64,000 bases of DNA from Amoeboaphelidium protococcarum. Taxonomy: Eukaryota; Aphelidiomycota; Aphelidea. Below are positions 34,177 through 45,275 of the stretch, in pieces. Within the stretch, counting starts at the first letter, position 1, and every line of letters starts with the position of its first letter. The stretch is taken from contig JALECJ010000020.1 of NCBI GenBank assembly GCA_023515745.1, positions 1,798,001 to 1,862,000 of the forward strand. The letters are read 5' to 3'. A program made the position numbers and the translations under genes. Below the pieces are notes generated by a model. The model worked only from the letters and a program-made list of their open reading frames with translations. It was not told the DNA's origin and did not search any database.

Positions 34177-34449
34177 TTTACAGACAGCTTTATTTATATA
34201 GTTTATATATTTTATAGGATGGAAGTTTATATAGTTTAATTATATGAAGAAAAGAAGTAAAGTAATCATAAGATCTTTGTGATGAAATGTACCATATACC
34301 ACACTGATTGCTGTTGTAACGTCATCTGGTTGATCTTATTGGCAATCATGCAATTTGGTACCACCTCATTATGGTCAGTCGTTTCCCACGCAGTTACACA
34401 AGCCGATAAGGTGAAACAAGACAAGATTAGAAAGAATTCCCAGTGTAGA

Positions 34450-35628
34450 TCATGATAAGCATCTATTGTTGGCCTCCTTCATGAGTTTTTGCACATTATA
34501 GGATCGTTTGGCATGATACTCGGGCGCGTCACAACTTCTCCAGGCGCGAATCAGCAATCCATACACCTTTCTGTCAGGACTTATACCAAGCATTTCCATG
34601 TCAGACTTGACCCGCATGAACTCTTCAATACTAACAACATCATCAGCTGTCTTTTGTCTTAACTTAAGCATTGCATGCAAAAGTGTCGTATACGAATATA
34701 GTGACAGCAACGATTGATGTTAGATAGACGCGTAAAACTCGGAAAGCTATTACCCCATTTACTTGAGCTCAATCTCACTATCTTCCTTCAATACTGATAT
34801 CCTATTTGAGAATGCTTATAATACCAAATTTACAGCTATTAACTGATATGAGGAATTAGCATCCACAACATATGAACGCAAAGTGGCGAATTTCTCCAAC
34901 GCACGATTTGTATCACCAACATCAGCAGATGTCCTTATACTGGCAGTTAATACCTGCCGTTTAATATTAAAGTGGTGTTAGAGATCAGGCAATTCCATAA
35001 TTTCGCTATATAGTTTATCAAACAGCGGGATATCTCGCTTTTTGAATTTGGACAGGGCTTCACACATTGTAGCCTTCAGTTTATTGCTATTCACCTGGTC
35101 TTACTCGCGCGCACATAACGCGTTATTCTTCAGCCACTCTGTGCACAGCCACTACAGCTCTTAAAACTTTCTATTCTGTGCCAACAATCTAATTCGAGTC
35201 ACCAACACACTTCCATCATCTTCCACCTGGGACAGGGGAGCCAATTCATCTTCCGCACCAGACAATTAACCGACCTGCATCATCACGCGTCCAGCCAAAG
35301 TCTTCAAGGCCACGTCATTGTGAAACGATTCCCTGTGCTTTTAATACAAATCGAGAAACCGCTTGGAACGTTGCGCTGTCTAAGCCTTAGTGAGCGTGAT
35401 GCAGTCCGTCGGCTCAGAAAACATTTCCAGTTAACTGTTCACAGTCTAATCTGTCCTGCCATGAAAGCAAGCGCGTCCAAGACTTGTGAGCAGTTTTCTG
35501 ATATCCTCCTTCTATTACGCTTAACTGAGCGCATTTGATGTTTTGAATGTCAACTTCTTTAGCTATTGCGCCATTGAGTTGAATTCTGTACTACTAACTG
35601 AATGTAATCTTTTGCCGATTTTCAACAT
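34450..35628 (-). CDS. Mitochondrial-type helical repeat protein (PPR-like)
   Basis: Single exon, 393 codons, ATG 35628, TGA 34450. The N-terminus MLKIGKRLHSVSS is basic, hydroxylated and free of acids, as in mitochondrial presequences. The rest is alpha-helical. Helix pairs of about 35 residues recur toward the C-terminus: SYTTLLHAMLKLRQ, then FMRVKSDMEMLGISPDRKVYGLLIRAW, which fits the PPR pattern (x-x-M-x-x-x-G-I-x-P-D-x-x-x-Y-x-x-L-I). Earlier repeats are weak. PPR proteins bind organelle RNA and act in its processing or translation. Only one or two repeats are clear, so a TPR-like or degenerate PPR protein is possible. Confidence 0.6.
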
Positions 35629-35742
35629 TGTGATTTTTTAACGATTTGAGAGCAGAAAGGATCATCAAAATTTTTCATCTTTACTGTCAAAAGCGCCTTA
35701 ACAGATTTTTGACGATATATATATTTAAATTAAATCATTAAA

Positions 35743-36930
35743 ATGGAGTATGATTATGAAGGGCTCAGTACGGAGCATTCAATGTCGAGTCATTTAATGG
35801 CTGGTGCTTTGGCGGGAATAACTGAGCATTCTGTGCTATATCCTATCGATCTAATTAAGGTACCCTATATTAGTCTGGATGAGTTTCCTATGTATTACGT
35901 ATGCCTATTTCATATATTCTTGTAGACACGTATGCAAGTACTTAGCGCTGGACAAAAGAATATTTATACCTCAATTGGAAATGCGCTCAGTTAGATCTAT
36001 GTGAAAGAGGGATTCAGTGCCTTATGGAAGGGCTTACCAATGATGATTCTGGGAGCAGGGCCATCGCATGCTCTTTATTTTGCCACGTATGAAGAGTCGA
36101 AGCGATATCTTAAATTCGATGCTTAGGATCAGTCGAATGCAGTGTGGAAGGCTGCTGTATCGGGAGCTGCGGCTACTCTTGCTAGTGACGCGTTCATGAA
36201 TCCTTTTGATGTGATCAAGTAGCGAATGCAGATTGGCTACGCATCTCTTGTCACTTGCGTCGATACCCCATGTGGTGTTACTGTAAATCCTTCTAGTCGA
36301 CTCACTTTACCTGCTGGTGGTCAATAGGAGCCTATTCTACGATATCGCTCTATATGGCATTGTTTTACGCACACGCTGAGAAATGAGGGAATCAAGGCAT
36401 TCTACTAATCCTATCCGACCACCATTTCAATCAGTATCCCCTTTCAATCGATACATTTTGCAACATATGAGTATTGCAAAGAGACATTATATCCGTATTT
36501 TGCTGACTTAAGCAAGAGTAATGGTGGTTATTCTCCTTCCTTGCATATTGTATCAGGTGGTGTGGCTGGTAGCTTTGCAGCTCTCTTGACTACACCTCTG
36601 GACGTGTCCAAGACGTTGCTACAGACGAAGGCTACTTCTACATGTCCTTTAATAAGAGACAGTAAATCGCTACGTGATGCTGTGCGAATCATTTATATGA
36701 GAGAAGGATTGAAGGGGTTTATGCGCGGTGCTAAAGCTAGAATGCTTGGTGCCATGCCATCTTCTGGACTTTCATGGCTAGTGTATGAGTTCTTCAAACG
36801 CGAATTTATGCCCACTGCTGGCGATTAACGGCCATCTCTAATATAGAAATCTTCTTTGGAATGTGAAAGGCCGAAGAATGTGGATTATTCTCGACTATAA
36901 AATGGTTCAGACGTAAAATTAATAGAATGA
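35743..36930 (+). CDS. MRS3/4: Mitochondrial carrier, mitoferrin (Mrs3/4) type
   Basis: Two exons, 35743-35859 and 35926-36930, around a 66-nt intron (GTACCC...TTGTAG) that falls inside the first carrier signature, PIDLIK/TRMQV. 373 aa. Three Solcar repeats are present: PIDLIKTRMQ with MAGALAGITEHSVLYP before it, NPFDVIKQRMQIGYA, and TPLDVSKTLLQT. The phrase AGALAGI-x-EHSV-x-YP is specific to the mitoferrin/Mrs3-Mrs4 branch, which imports Fe2+ into mitochondria for heme and Fe-S synthesis. An insertion of about 30 residues after repeat 2 is not typical. TAA at 36826 is not the end: reading on as Gln adds 34 residues to TGA 36928. It lies 12 kb from the copper-fist gene. Confidence 0.92.
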
Positions 36931-37062
36931 AATACACTCTAAAGTTCAATATCTTTCTAACCTTTGCGTTTTATCGGTTTTCTGTGCTTTGGCCCGGGCT
37001 TTCTCCATCAAATACTCAATCCCTCGATTCAAATTGAAAAACGCGCAAACACACATATAAAT

Positions 37063-37386
37063 ATGGTGAGTCTTAGAAGTAAGAGATAGAGAAAAAATAG
37101 ATAGTTGCGCCGATAAAGTATATATGGCCCTATGGAGTCTGCTCGTATTGAGCGACTTGCCAAGAAATAGGCTGAGTTGGTGGAGAACGATCTAGTCAAT
37201 GATGTTATGGCAGTGGATACTGATCACGTTGAATCCGCGGCAGCTGCTCCAAAGTCATAATCAGTCTAAGCAGAAGATTCCTCCATGGAAATTGATGGTC
37301 ACAATATCAAAGATAGCAAGTCGTAAGTGAAAAGCAAATCCAGAAAAGTGCACAAGCGTAAGCGATCATGGAAGAACAGATTTTGA
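37063..37386 (+). CDS. Small basic nucleolar-type protein (LLPH/DUF2423-like)
   Basis: ATG 37063, TGA 37384, 107 codons. The N-terminus MVSLRSKRQRKNRQLRRQ followed by YGPMESARIERLAKK matches the DUF2423/LLPH pattern (LRSK-x-KRK-R, then an ARLERLAKK-like helix). The middle is acidic, and the end is very basic (KSKSRKVHKRKRSWKNRF). Family members are small nucleolar proteins; fungal ones co-purify with pre-ribosomes. The gene fits the ribosome-production theme of the window (RRN3, Dim1, AFG2). Confidence 0.7.
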
Positions 37387-37704
37387 TTTTGATGCTGCAT
37401 CCTATCATGTCCTGAATATACTCCTTTCTCTATAATCGTAATATTCTTCTTCTTATTTTTATTTTAGGCCATTTCTGTTTAAATCAGGCGTCTCAACCCA
37501 GCGAGTTAAACGAGACAACCGCGTAACTTGTCGTGTGACTCAACACTTGGCAGCGATGACAATTGTTATCGGCGCTGTGAATCTCACGCGCGCGGTATAA
37601 ACAATCGGCTGCAGCTTACCTAAGTCTGCACGCAACAAACATCTTTATTTCTGGCACTTTTTACTGTCTAATTTAAAAAAAAAAGCACTAAGAGAATAAT
37701 AACT
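37387..37704. other. Intergenic, 318 bp
   Basis: 3' end of the LLPH-like gene and promoter of the next. A GTAATATTC...TTTTAG stretch near 37438-37467 looks like a very short intron (30 nt) or chance; a 10-A run precedes the next ATG at 37675-37684. Nothing else is seen. Confidence 0.4.
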
Positions 37705-38478
37705 ATGAGTCTACCTACGTATTAAAGAAGTAATAAGGTGTCAACTAGGAATGGTAAGCGTTACGGACTAAGAAAGCGTGGACAAACAGCAACAACGTCA
37801 ACAAAGCAGCGTCAGAATATAATCGAACGCGGCGACAGCGCAACAGATCTGAAACGGAATAGAACGAATAGGCGGCGCATTGGTAAATCTGCTGCTGGTG
37901 TGTCATCAAGATCTACTACATCTGCTAAAGCTGCAATTAATGATAAGAATGAGTTTTCTGATGAGCAGCTGTGTTAGATAAAGGAGAACCATACGCCTGG
38001 CTTTTAGAATCAATCTGACGTTTTCGAACCAATAACTCCTGATATATCTGAAGAGGAGGAGACTGAATTTGATCTGCCTGTCAATCCAAAGTATGATAAT
38101 TTGTTCACGTTTAAACTGATCGATGACTCTGAACGCCTTAAGAATACATCCTCACCTGATGTGGAGATTAAGCCACTTAGTCTAGTGGGCACTCTGCTCT
38201 CACCATTTAGAGACGATCACATGTGTGCCAAGTCTATTCCTGACTTACAGCTGAGTGATATTGAGTTTGAGCACGATGATGGATTTCATTATGGTGTGTT
38301 AAATAATGATTATGGTAGTATGAGTTTGATATAGAATAATTAGTCTCATGCCACATGTGACTAGTTGGAACTGCCTTTAGCTGATGAGTTTCTGAACTGT
38401 TGGCGATTGTAAGCCGCGCTTGATCCAGCCGCGCCGTCATCTCACCTGAACTTGACCAAAGATTGCTTTCATCAATGA
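37705..38478 (+). CDS. Disordered protein, basic N-terminus and acidic middle
   Basis: ATG 37705, TGA 38476, 257 codons. Residues 1-75 are very basic (GKRYGLRKRGQ, KRNRTNRRRIGK) and nuclear-signal-like. The rest is acidic and Ser/Thr-rich with short hydrophobic motifs (PVNPKYDNLFTFKLID; ELPLADEFLNCWRL) that could be docking peptides. There is no known domain. It converges with RRN3, 136 bp away. Codon use (TAA/TAG as Gln) and the TGA end match real genes here, but at this length a non-conserved ORF cannot be excluded. Confidence 0.5.
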
Positions 38479-38614
38479 TTTGCATTTAGTGAGGTTATTT
38501 GATATAGGCATTATATTTATACAAGGTGCACAATACACTTGATTTAAAAATTGAAAATGATGAATACATATGGACTGGTATATTTACTTTTTGATTAAAT
38601 TAGTTACTTTATTG

Positions 38615-40786
38615 TCACTCTTCTGTTTCATTGATTGAATTCCATTCATTATATAGATTGGATATACGCTGTGGATTAGACAGATGCTTGTAATATGGAT
38701 CAAACGGGAACCAGTGCTCTGTCGTCTACTCCGTTAGTGACTCTAGATAGTCAATTTCGCTGCCGTCTTGATCTGGATTAGCGCCTTCAGTTCCATTAAA
38801 CGCTCCAGCCATGCTAATGGAACTTTCAGAGTCAGAGCCACTCTAAGCGGTCGCCGAGTTATGCAGCTCACTCCTCAAACTCTGTCCATTGTCTTCACCC
38901 AAACCGCTACGCGTAAAGTTGAAGCAGTACATGATCTATAATTCCTTGCAGATACTGGTAAACTCTTCGACAATGTGTTTATCGCATACTTTTAACGGAT
39001 TTAAAGAGCTGAACAATACCCGTTACAAGCCACCTTCAACTTTCCACCAGGACATGAACTCTGCTTCGATGCCAAAATTCTAAAAGCGATTTCCAGACGA
39101 CGATGGAAAGCCTTGATCCTTCAAGTCAATCAGTCCTCGTGTAGAAGAAGACACCTTTCGGACGCGTTTCCTGTCACCTTCGAGCATGACTTCATCCTTT
39201 TCATGGCCATTGATAGCATTAAGATTTGAAATAGAGCCAGCATTCTTCAATTGACAGAGCTCCCTCCACCGGAAACAGAACACGTACAGAACACATTGTA
39301 CAATCTAATACCATATTTGTCTTTTCTACTGGGTAGACTCGGGAGAGGAAAAGTATTACAGCGATGCGTGAAGCCACTAACAGCAAATCTTCAGTGACGA
39401 GCATATCATCTGGGGACTCACATGCTTCGCCCTGGCCATAAAACTGCCGAGATACGCAGCAGCAGACTTTTTAATGTATTCTGTAGAATAATCGTGTATT
39501 CGACGTCTTTTCGGTGGTCCCGCGCCATTTGAAGTACCAGTGCCATTATCATCAAACACCTTGCCCAGCAGATAAGATATGAAAGCTTCCGAGAATGCAC
39601 TATCAAGAGATGAGATGTACAGCATGATTAGCTAAACATATTTGGTATGATAAGTCTTTAAGATAATCTTATCAAATATGTTGAGGGCATTTATACAAAA
39701 CTATTACAACTACGGATTAGCAGCGCTATTGTCTTGCTCTGCTCGTTTTCTCTTGCCGCTTACATCAGTCTCACATTCCTCGCCGCAGTCTGATTTAAGC
39801 TAATCGATATGATCAAACAGCAGTTGAATTATGACATCCAACTTCTTGAGCATGAGTCCATTACGCGTCAAAACTTCAGTATTATCAACAATATCACAAG
39901 CTTTATCATCATCCGAGTCGAACAACTCTGCTTCACTCTCATCATCGCTATCACTATCAGAATCGGTAGAGGATTTGCCTTCTTAATCAGCGAATCGAAC
40001 CTGCTTTGAAAATGGACATTGGGCATTCGTAAACAACTAGATATCCTCTTCATCTTCCAGTTCTTCCTAGTCTATAGTAATTTCAGCATCCAACTAGACT
40101 AATCGCTCGAAAATCAAATAATAAATTGGCTCTCGGAGTGCATCAACATGCGAAGCAATGGTCAGAGACATCTAAGTCATTACTCGCTGATCCCTCAGAC
40201 TTCCGTACTTGTCAGGATATCGCGACTGCAGCTGTGTCAGAATATTCTTATAGCCAGCACCAGTCTGCGACGCAAGCTATTCTAACAATCTGCATATATC
40301 TCGATCATGAGCTGTGGACTATTGCTTTGAGAAGAGTAGGAGATCCCGCCATTGAACAAAAATGCTATCCAAGATCAAATCGCAAATAACAACACCATGG
40401 TACGCGACAAGGTCCATCATAAATTGTAGACAGTCGTCAAGATAGCCATGCTAATCAAATTGAATATTCTGAATGAGAAACATCACCAGTCCACAGTGTT
40501 CCGATAAGTCAATCATATGCACAATAGGGCGTACACTACGGATACATTACAATCTACAACTCACCTTCTCCGCGACATCCAGCGAATTCAAATCATTAAG
40601 CCATTTAAGATATAATTGCTGCGGACCTTCAAGAATAACTAGCAAACTATCCTTATCGAATTCTAACCTTTATTATTACACCATAATTTCATCAAGTCTA
40701 CACAAATTCGACTGATTTTCATTCAGCGCGCCTAAAGAGAGTCGTTTCGAGCAAGGGAGAGAAGAGATCAATGAAGTGCGTTACAT
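38615..40786 (-). CDS. RRN3: RNA polymerase I initiation factor RRN3/TIF-IA
   Basis: Single exon, 724 codons, ATG 40786, TGA 38615. Recognisable stretches in order: PIYYLIFERLVQLDAEITID followed by an acidic loop EELEDEEDI (about 220-245; family: LI-x-RL-x-x-DVEIQ then acidic), MLKKLDVIIQLLFDHI (about 320), a HEAT-like block AAYLGSFMARAKHVSP (about 445), CVLYVFCFRWRELC (about 495), SSLNPLKVCDKHIVEEF (about 595) and the C-terminal FPFDPYYKHLSNPQRI. RRN3 bridges polymerase I to the core factor at rDNA promoters and is the target of growth signalling (TOR), which ties it to the Sch9-like kinase. Length is close to the fungal and animal proteins (about 630-650). The frame is continuous only with TAA/TAG as Gln. 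Confidence 0.93.
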
Positions 40787-41317
40787 ACTTCGGTCGATCT
40801 ACGCTTGATATACTGTCACTTGATGATGCTCCTGCTTCACTTATGAAAGAAGTCTATCAGTAAAGTTTATGTGCAATTTGGTTAAAAGAATTGTTTTGAA
40901 TGTAAACTGCAATGCAGCTTTGAAGTTTAAAGTAAAAATAGTCAAGATTGAGAGGCCAAGTCTGCATCACACTGATGGTGGTGTGATACATAATAAGTGG
41001 TCTGAAGCACGTTGCTCAGATTCAGTTACATGCAAATATAATTACTTTCCAGATTTATAAACGCTGCGATCAACTTGTTATGTTCAAGCATTATTTTTAA
41101 TACGATATCCTTTCTGGCTATCCATCCATTGGTGGACTGGGCAATAGAGTAGTACCATGATAAGGGGTTAATTACAGGCGCGTACATTTAGATGGCTCAA
41201 GTCACGTTTTGCTTTAGATCCCTTATCAGTTTAACTAAGAACAATTTTGATACCATTTATACTCGTTTTTTATTCAATATAAAATAGTCTTTGCGGGTAT
41301 ACCTATATATTTTATCG
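40787..41317. promoter_or_regulatory. Intergenic, divergent promoters (531 bp)
   Basis: Separates RRN3 (minus) from the disintegrin-like gene (plus). Open frames run through it in the one-stop code, including one in frame with the downstream gene from 41006, but they show no HExxH metalloprotease motif and lack coding-like composition. I treat it as promoter sequence. Confidence 0.5.
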
Positions 41318-42685
41318 ATGATAATTGGCTACAATTAATCATTTAAATTCCGGAATGTATTGGTGATGTATGTGCTCTGCTGGGCATTGATGACCCACGC
41401 GTCACCAACCGACGCTAATCTCCTCATTAAAGCTCAACCTCAACAACTGGCGCCGATTGCGTCGCCTTAATAGTGTGGAAATGGCGTAGTAGAGGGCGAT
41501 GAAGAGTGTGATTACGGTGCTCCGCAGTCTGAAGGATGCTGTACAGATAAATGCAAGAATCTGCCAGACTTTACCACATAATGTCCCAATGCAGGAATCT
41601 GTTAGAATGGAAAATGCATTTCTAGATAGTCGCAGTGCTCGAATTTTAACAATAGATATTTCATTATTGGAAATTAGAGTTACACTGGGCCATTTACACC
41701 ATGCGATCCTGTAGGCAATAAGACTGTGTAGAATATTGAGAATACCTGTAATCTCGCCTGTCTTGGTCAAGCGTAAAGTAATCTGTGCATAGATTTTACT
41801 CAGTACCTCAGTCCTAATAACAATTTTGATAACACAGTTGGTGATGGCGTAATTTGTGGTCCATCTTAATCTGGAAATGAACTGGGTGTCTGCTATAAAG
41901 GTAAATGTGATCTTCGGATATGCAGTGCCAGTCTGTGCAATAATAGAGGTCGATGCTACAGGACAAGAGGTAATCAGTTTGAATGCCGATGCGACTCTGG
42001 ATTCAACGGACCGACGTGTAATATTGGTCGAGATTGCGGAGGTGAATTAGATTACTGCGGAGTGTGTAATGGTGATAACTCTACCTGCTCGTTTGATTTC
42101 TATAATCTTAAATACACGCTGCCTCCTGATGATAGAGTCGGATCGGGATCGGGAATATAGAATAATCAACTCTTTCAGACATGGGGCATTCCCATTATAA
42201 GTGCCGCGTCTGCTGCAGTTATTTTACTGTCAGTGTTCTTTGGTCACCGATATGTACGTAATAGGCGGAAACATAAGAGGGCGTAGAAGAATAACTACAA
42301 GCGAAATATGAAAAGGGCCAACAGTACATCATCCTCGATTTCGAATAGCTCCGTGAACTCCTTCGTCGCTGGCGGTAATAAGCGAAAGAATCTCGGGCGG
42401 CGTCCATCGCAAACGAGCGCCAACCGAATGGGTATAAGTGTGAAGTTTGATGAGTACCGCGTGACGCTCCCATATACTGCCAGCATGCCTGATGAACTGG
42501 ATCTGAAAGAAGGTGACATTGTGTTTAAACTCTTTGAGTATGACGATGGCTGGGCTAAAGGATATAACACGTCCACTTAGAAAGAGGGAGTTTATCCAGT
42601 GTCTTTTACCGAGAGAGTAGATTATTCGCGATCATCGGGGTCTACACAACAATTGAATAGTCAGACGAAGATGCAAAGTGTGTGA
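41318..42685 (+). CDS. Type I membrane protein: disintegrin/Cys-rich, EGF, TM, SH3
   Basis: ATG 41318, TGA 42683, 455 codons. The start was chosen because it yields a signal peptide (NVLVMYVLCWALMTHA, about 13-28). The extracellular part opens with CGNGVVEGDEECDYG and CCTDKCK, the disintegrin start, then a Cys-rich region (GVICGPSQSGNELGVCYKGKC), an EGF-like module (CNNRGRCYRTRGNQFECRCD) and CGVCNGDNSTC. A membrane span at about 288-310 is followed by a basic cytosolic tail and an SH3 domain at about 375-432 (LPYTASMPDELDLKEGD, DDGWAKGYN, KEGVYPVSFTERV). The outer half is as in ADAM proteins, but no metalloprotease domain precedes it. This suggests an adhesion or receptor protein that signals through SH3 partners. 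Confidence 0.78.
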
Positions 42686-42925
42686 CGATGTCTGTGTTGC
42701 AGAGGAAGATTTTTGTATGTTTTTACTAACTCCAGTGTATTCAATAGATTCTATACATCGTAATTTATAAAGTTTCCAATATAACATTTTGGAAAGGTCG
42801 TTTTGCCGTACACTCCTTCCACAAATGATCAATCAACCTGAACTAGATAAGGTATTATCAAAGCCAAATATCTTTAAATTACTGTAAGGTTATACAATAA
42901 TAATAGATAATAAATGTATATTAGA

Positions 42926-44800
42926 TCATAGATGCTATTATTACTATTCAATGTCCTCGACATGCAGCACCTCCTTGGAAGCTCTCGTATCAACTGGAGC
43001 ATTCTGTAACTTGCCACTCACATTACCAAACCACTTTTATAATGGATTAGAAGACTCATTATTTGGCTGTTACTGGCCAAAAGTAGGAGATGAGTCCCCA
43101 CCATTATATTATTACTACAACGGCAGCTGTTATTATTATTATTATTACTGCAAGCCAACAGTTCCGCTCATAGCAATAGGACTCACTGGCAAAGATGGTC
43201 TAAACTGAAGCAACTGCTCCGGCTGGATAAATGGAGGCTACAGAAACTGAAGCAATGGCTCAGGTACAGGCTAGCCAGATTAGTAGATAAGTAGAGCCAA
43301 TATGTGCGGCGGAGGCGGTAGAACCGGCTGACCATCAACAATCAAAGGCGGTGGCACTGGAGCATTGGGCAATGCAGTAGGAGATGGAAGTCCAGGTATG
43401 ACAGGCATCAATGGCAATGGTGGCGGCATTTAAACGACAAAATTGCTGTTAACATCCAACTCTTGAGCCAGTTACAGATCTTTAATCACAAAATCTTTCT
43501 AAACATATCTAGTACCTTCATTGGCATACGCCTACTTTCTTAGTGGTTATTTCACTGCTGCATTATTGTTATCCTACTATTTACCAGCTTTCGCTTTCAT
43601 TTACCCATCTTACAAAGTGACAGTCTTAGAGGAGGCATCCACTTACTAACCTGATACAGACTCTTTCTACTACAATTCCTACTACTACTTCTTCTTCTAT
43701 TTCTTACCAACACTCTTCAGAGGAGAAGATGGCTATGGAGAAGATTATAGCGATGATGTCGCAGTTCCAAGTCTTTTCAAAACACTGGTGGGAACATTTA
43801 TAGATGACGTAGAAGATCCCTTTCTCTTGGTAGATGATAGTGAAGGTGGCGGAGTTCTCTTACCAGCAGACGCTGGTTATGATGATGTTTACAATCCCTG
43901 ATCTTCTGTAAATTGTTATTATTAGTTGACAGAAGAACTACTCTATGCCGATGAGGTGGTATCCGTCGTGACACTGGCATCCAAATTAAAGAATCTTCCA
44001 CCAAATCTACTCTAACGCAGGCCTTGTTCAGGTGCTACTAAATTTCCCACCTGCTCACCATCAGCCTCATCAGCTGGCAATTCCAATAGATCAGACTGGA
44101 AAATAACATCTTCGACACTATTAACATAATCATCGTGATTGAACTAGACGGCTTAATCCTATAGTGGGTATTGAGTACCAAGCTATTACTGTTATAGTGT
44201 ATCGTCAGAGTAAGAAGATTAAGGTGCAGCAGGCAACCCACTCATTTTTCTCATTTCAGCCTTGAACTTTTCCATATCAAAAACGTCAGGCTATTACTAC
44301 TACTGCTACTATCTATGTTAATCTTGTTGAAGACCGTAACCATCATTATCACCATCGCGTTGTTATTAATGCTACTACGGCAGCCAATGATTAGCAGAAC
44401 TCTCACCAGCTTAAGGTGCAGTCTTCTATCTAAAATGACGCTGAGCAGGTGCCGGTATACCAGGCGGTGCGGCACTGAATCCAGGTGGCAACTTTTTCAA
44501 CCCAGGCGGACCACCACGCATTCTACCTACACCTACTTACTACGGCTAAAACTACTACTATGGTTACTATTGCTACTACTGACGATGATGATAACTCTGT
44601 GAGAATTAACTACCAGAAGACTACTGACTGACATCACCACCATTATTATTCAAATGCTAATTATCATCATCCTTGTCATGAGGTACCTGGTATAACCTTT
44701 AACTCCTCACACCATCCTTATTCAGCGATAGGAGCTACGGTATTGAATACTACTTGTCTTTACCAGAAGATTGATCACTATCCACGCCCGGCTTGTTCAT
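42926..44800 (-). CDS. Gln-rich protein, candidate eIF4E-binding (4E-T/Eap1 type)
   Basis: Single exon, 625 codons, ATG 44800, TGA 42926. Residues 17-23 (YSIPQLL) fit the eIF4E-binding motif Y-x4-L-hydrophobic and stand near the N-terminus as in 4E-T. Further on are QSRFGGRFFN (about 280; 4E-T relatives have SRF-x-x-xF), a Pro-rich PMPP/PPPL region, and near the end QKWFGNVSGKL plus KEVLHVEDIEQQ. The rest is Gln/Asn/Ser low complexity, with homopolymeric Gln written as runs of TAA and TAG. 4E-T-type proteins hold eIF4E in P-bodies and repress translation. Each motif alone is weak; the set and order make the case. Another prion-like RNA-granule protein is possible. Confidence 0.45.
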
Positions 44801-45275
44801 CTTGATAGAGGAGTAAACTCTCAAGCGTATCGCGTAATAAGAAGTGAACGGGGGTTACTCTTAAGTTCGTGAGAAGAATGAAATTCACCTGAGCAATTCA
44901 AAGGACAAGAACACACAGCGACGATGAACGGAAAAGAAAAGGAGATGAGCGAGGGAATGTAATGAGGACAGCGCGCGCGTTTAAGGTAGAGAACGACCAA
45001 GAATGAGAAACATCACAGAGAGAGACTCCCCTATGAAGAAGAACAAAGTATGACAAGACAGAGAGACATGGCGAGAGAAACGACGGAATGAGAAGAGAAA
45101 TAGTTGGTGAAATAGTTTGCGCCAAAATGTTTCTGTTTCAGCAACTCCTTTTTACGCGGTTTCTTTCTCTTCTGTTACAGATCTTTAAACTATTAATCGC
45201 CGTTTGGTATCAAGGTTACACCCATTCATATTTATTTTCAGATTTGATATAGTAGATTCTGAATACTTTTAATAT
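44801..45275. promoter_or_regulatory. Intergenic, divergent promoters (475 bp)
   Basis: Between the candidate 4E-binding gene and the kinesin. Strikingly purine-rich on the plus strand from about 44870 to 45115 (GAGA/GAAA tracts, with GCGCGCGC at 44973). An antisense frame at 44898-45125 is a by-product of that bias. It could be a GAGA-type promoter; no RNA gene is seen. Confidence 0.45.

Noticed and set aside
36826-36828. TAA as the stop of the mitoferrin gene
   Set aside because: TAA is Gln here; the first TGA is at 36928.
40861-41317. A metalloprotease domain upstream of the disintegrin region
   Set aside because: No HExxH in any frame, and a TGA at 41003 closes the matching frame; a signal peptide fits directly before the disintegrin part.
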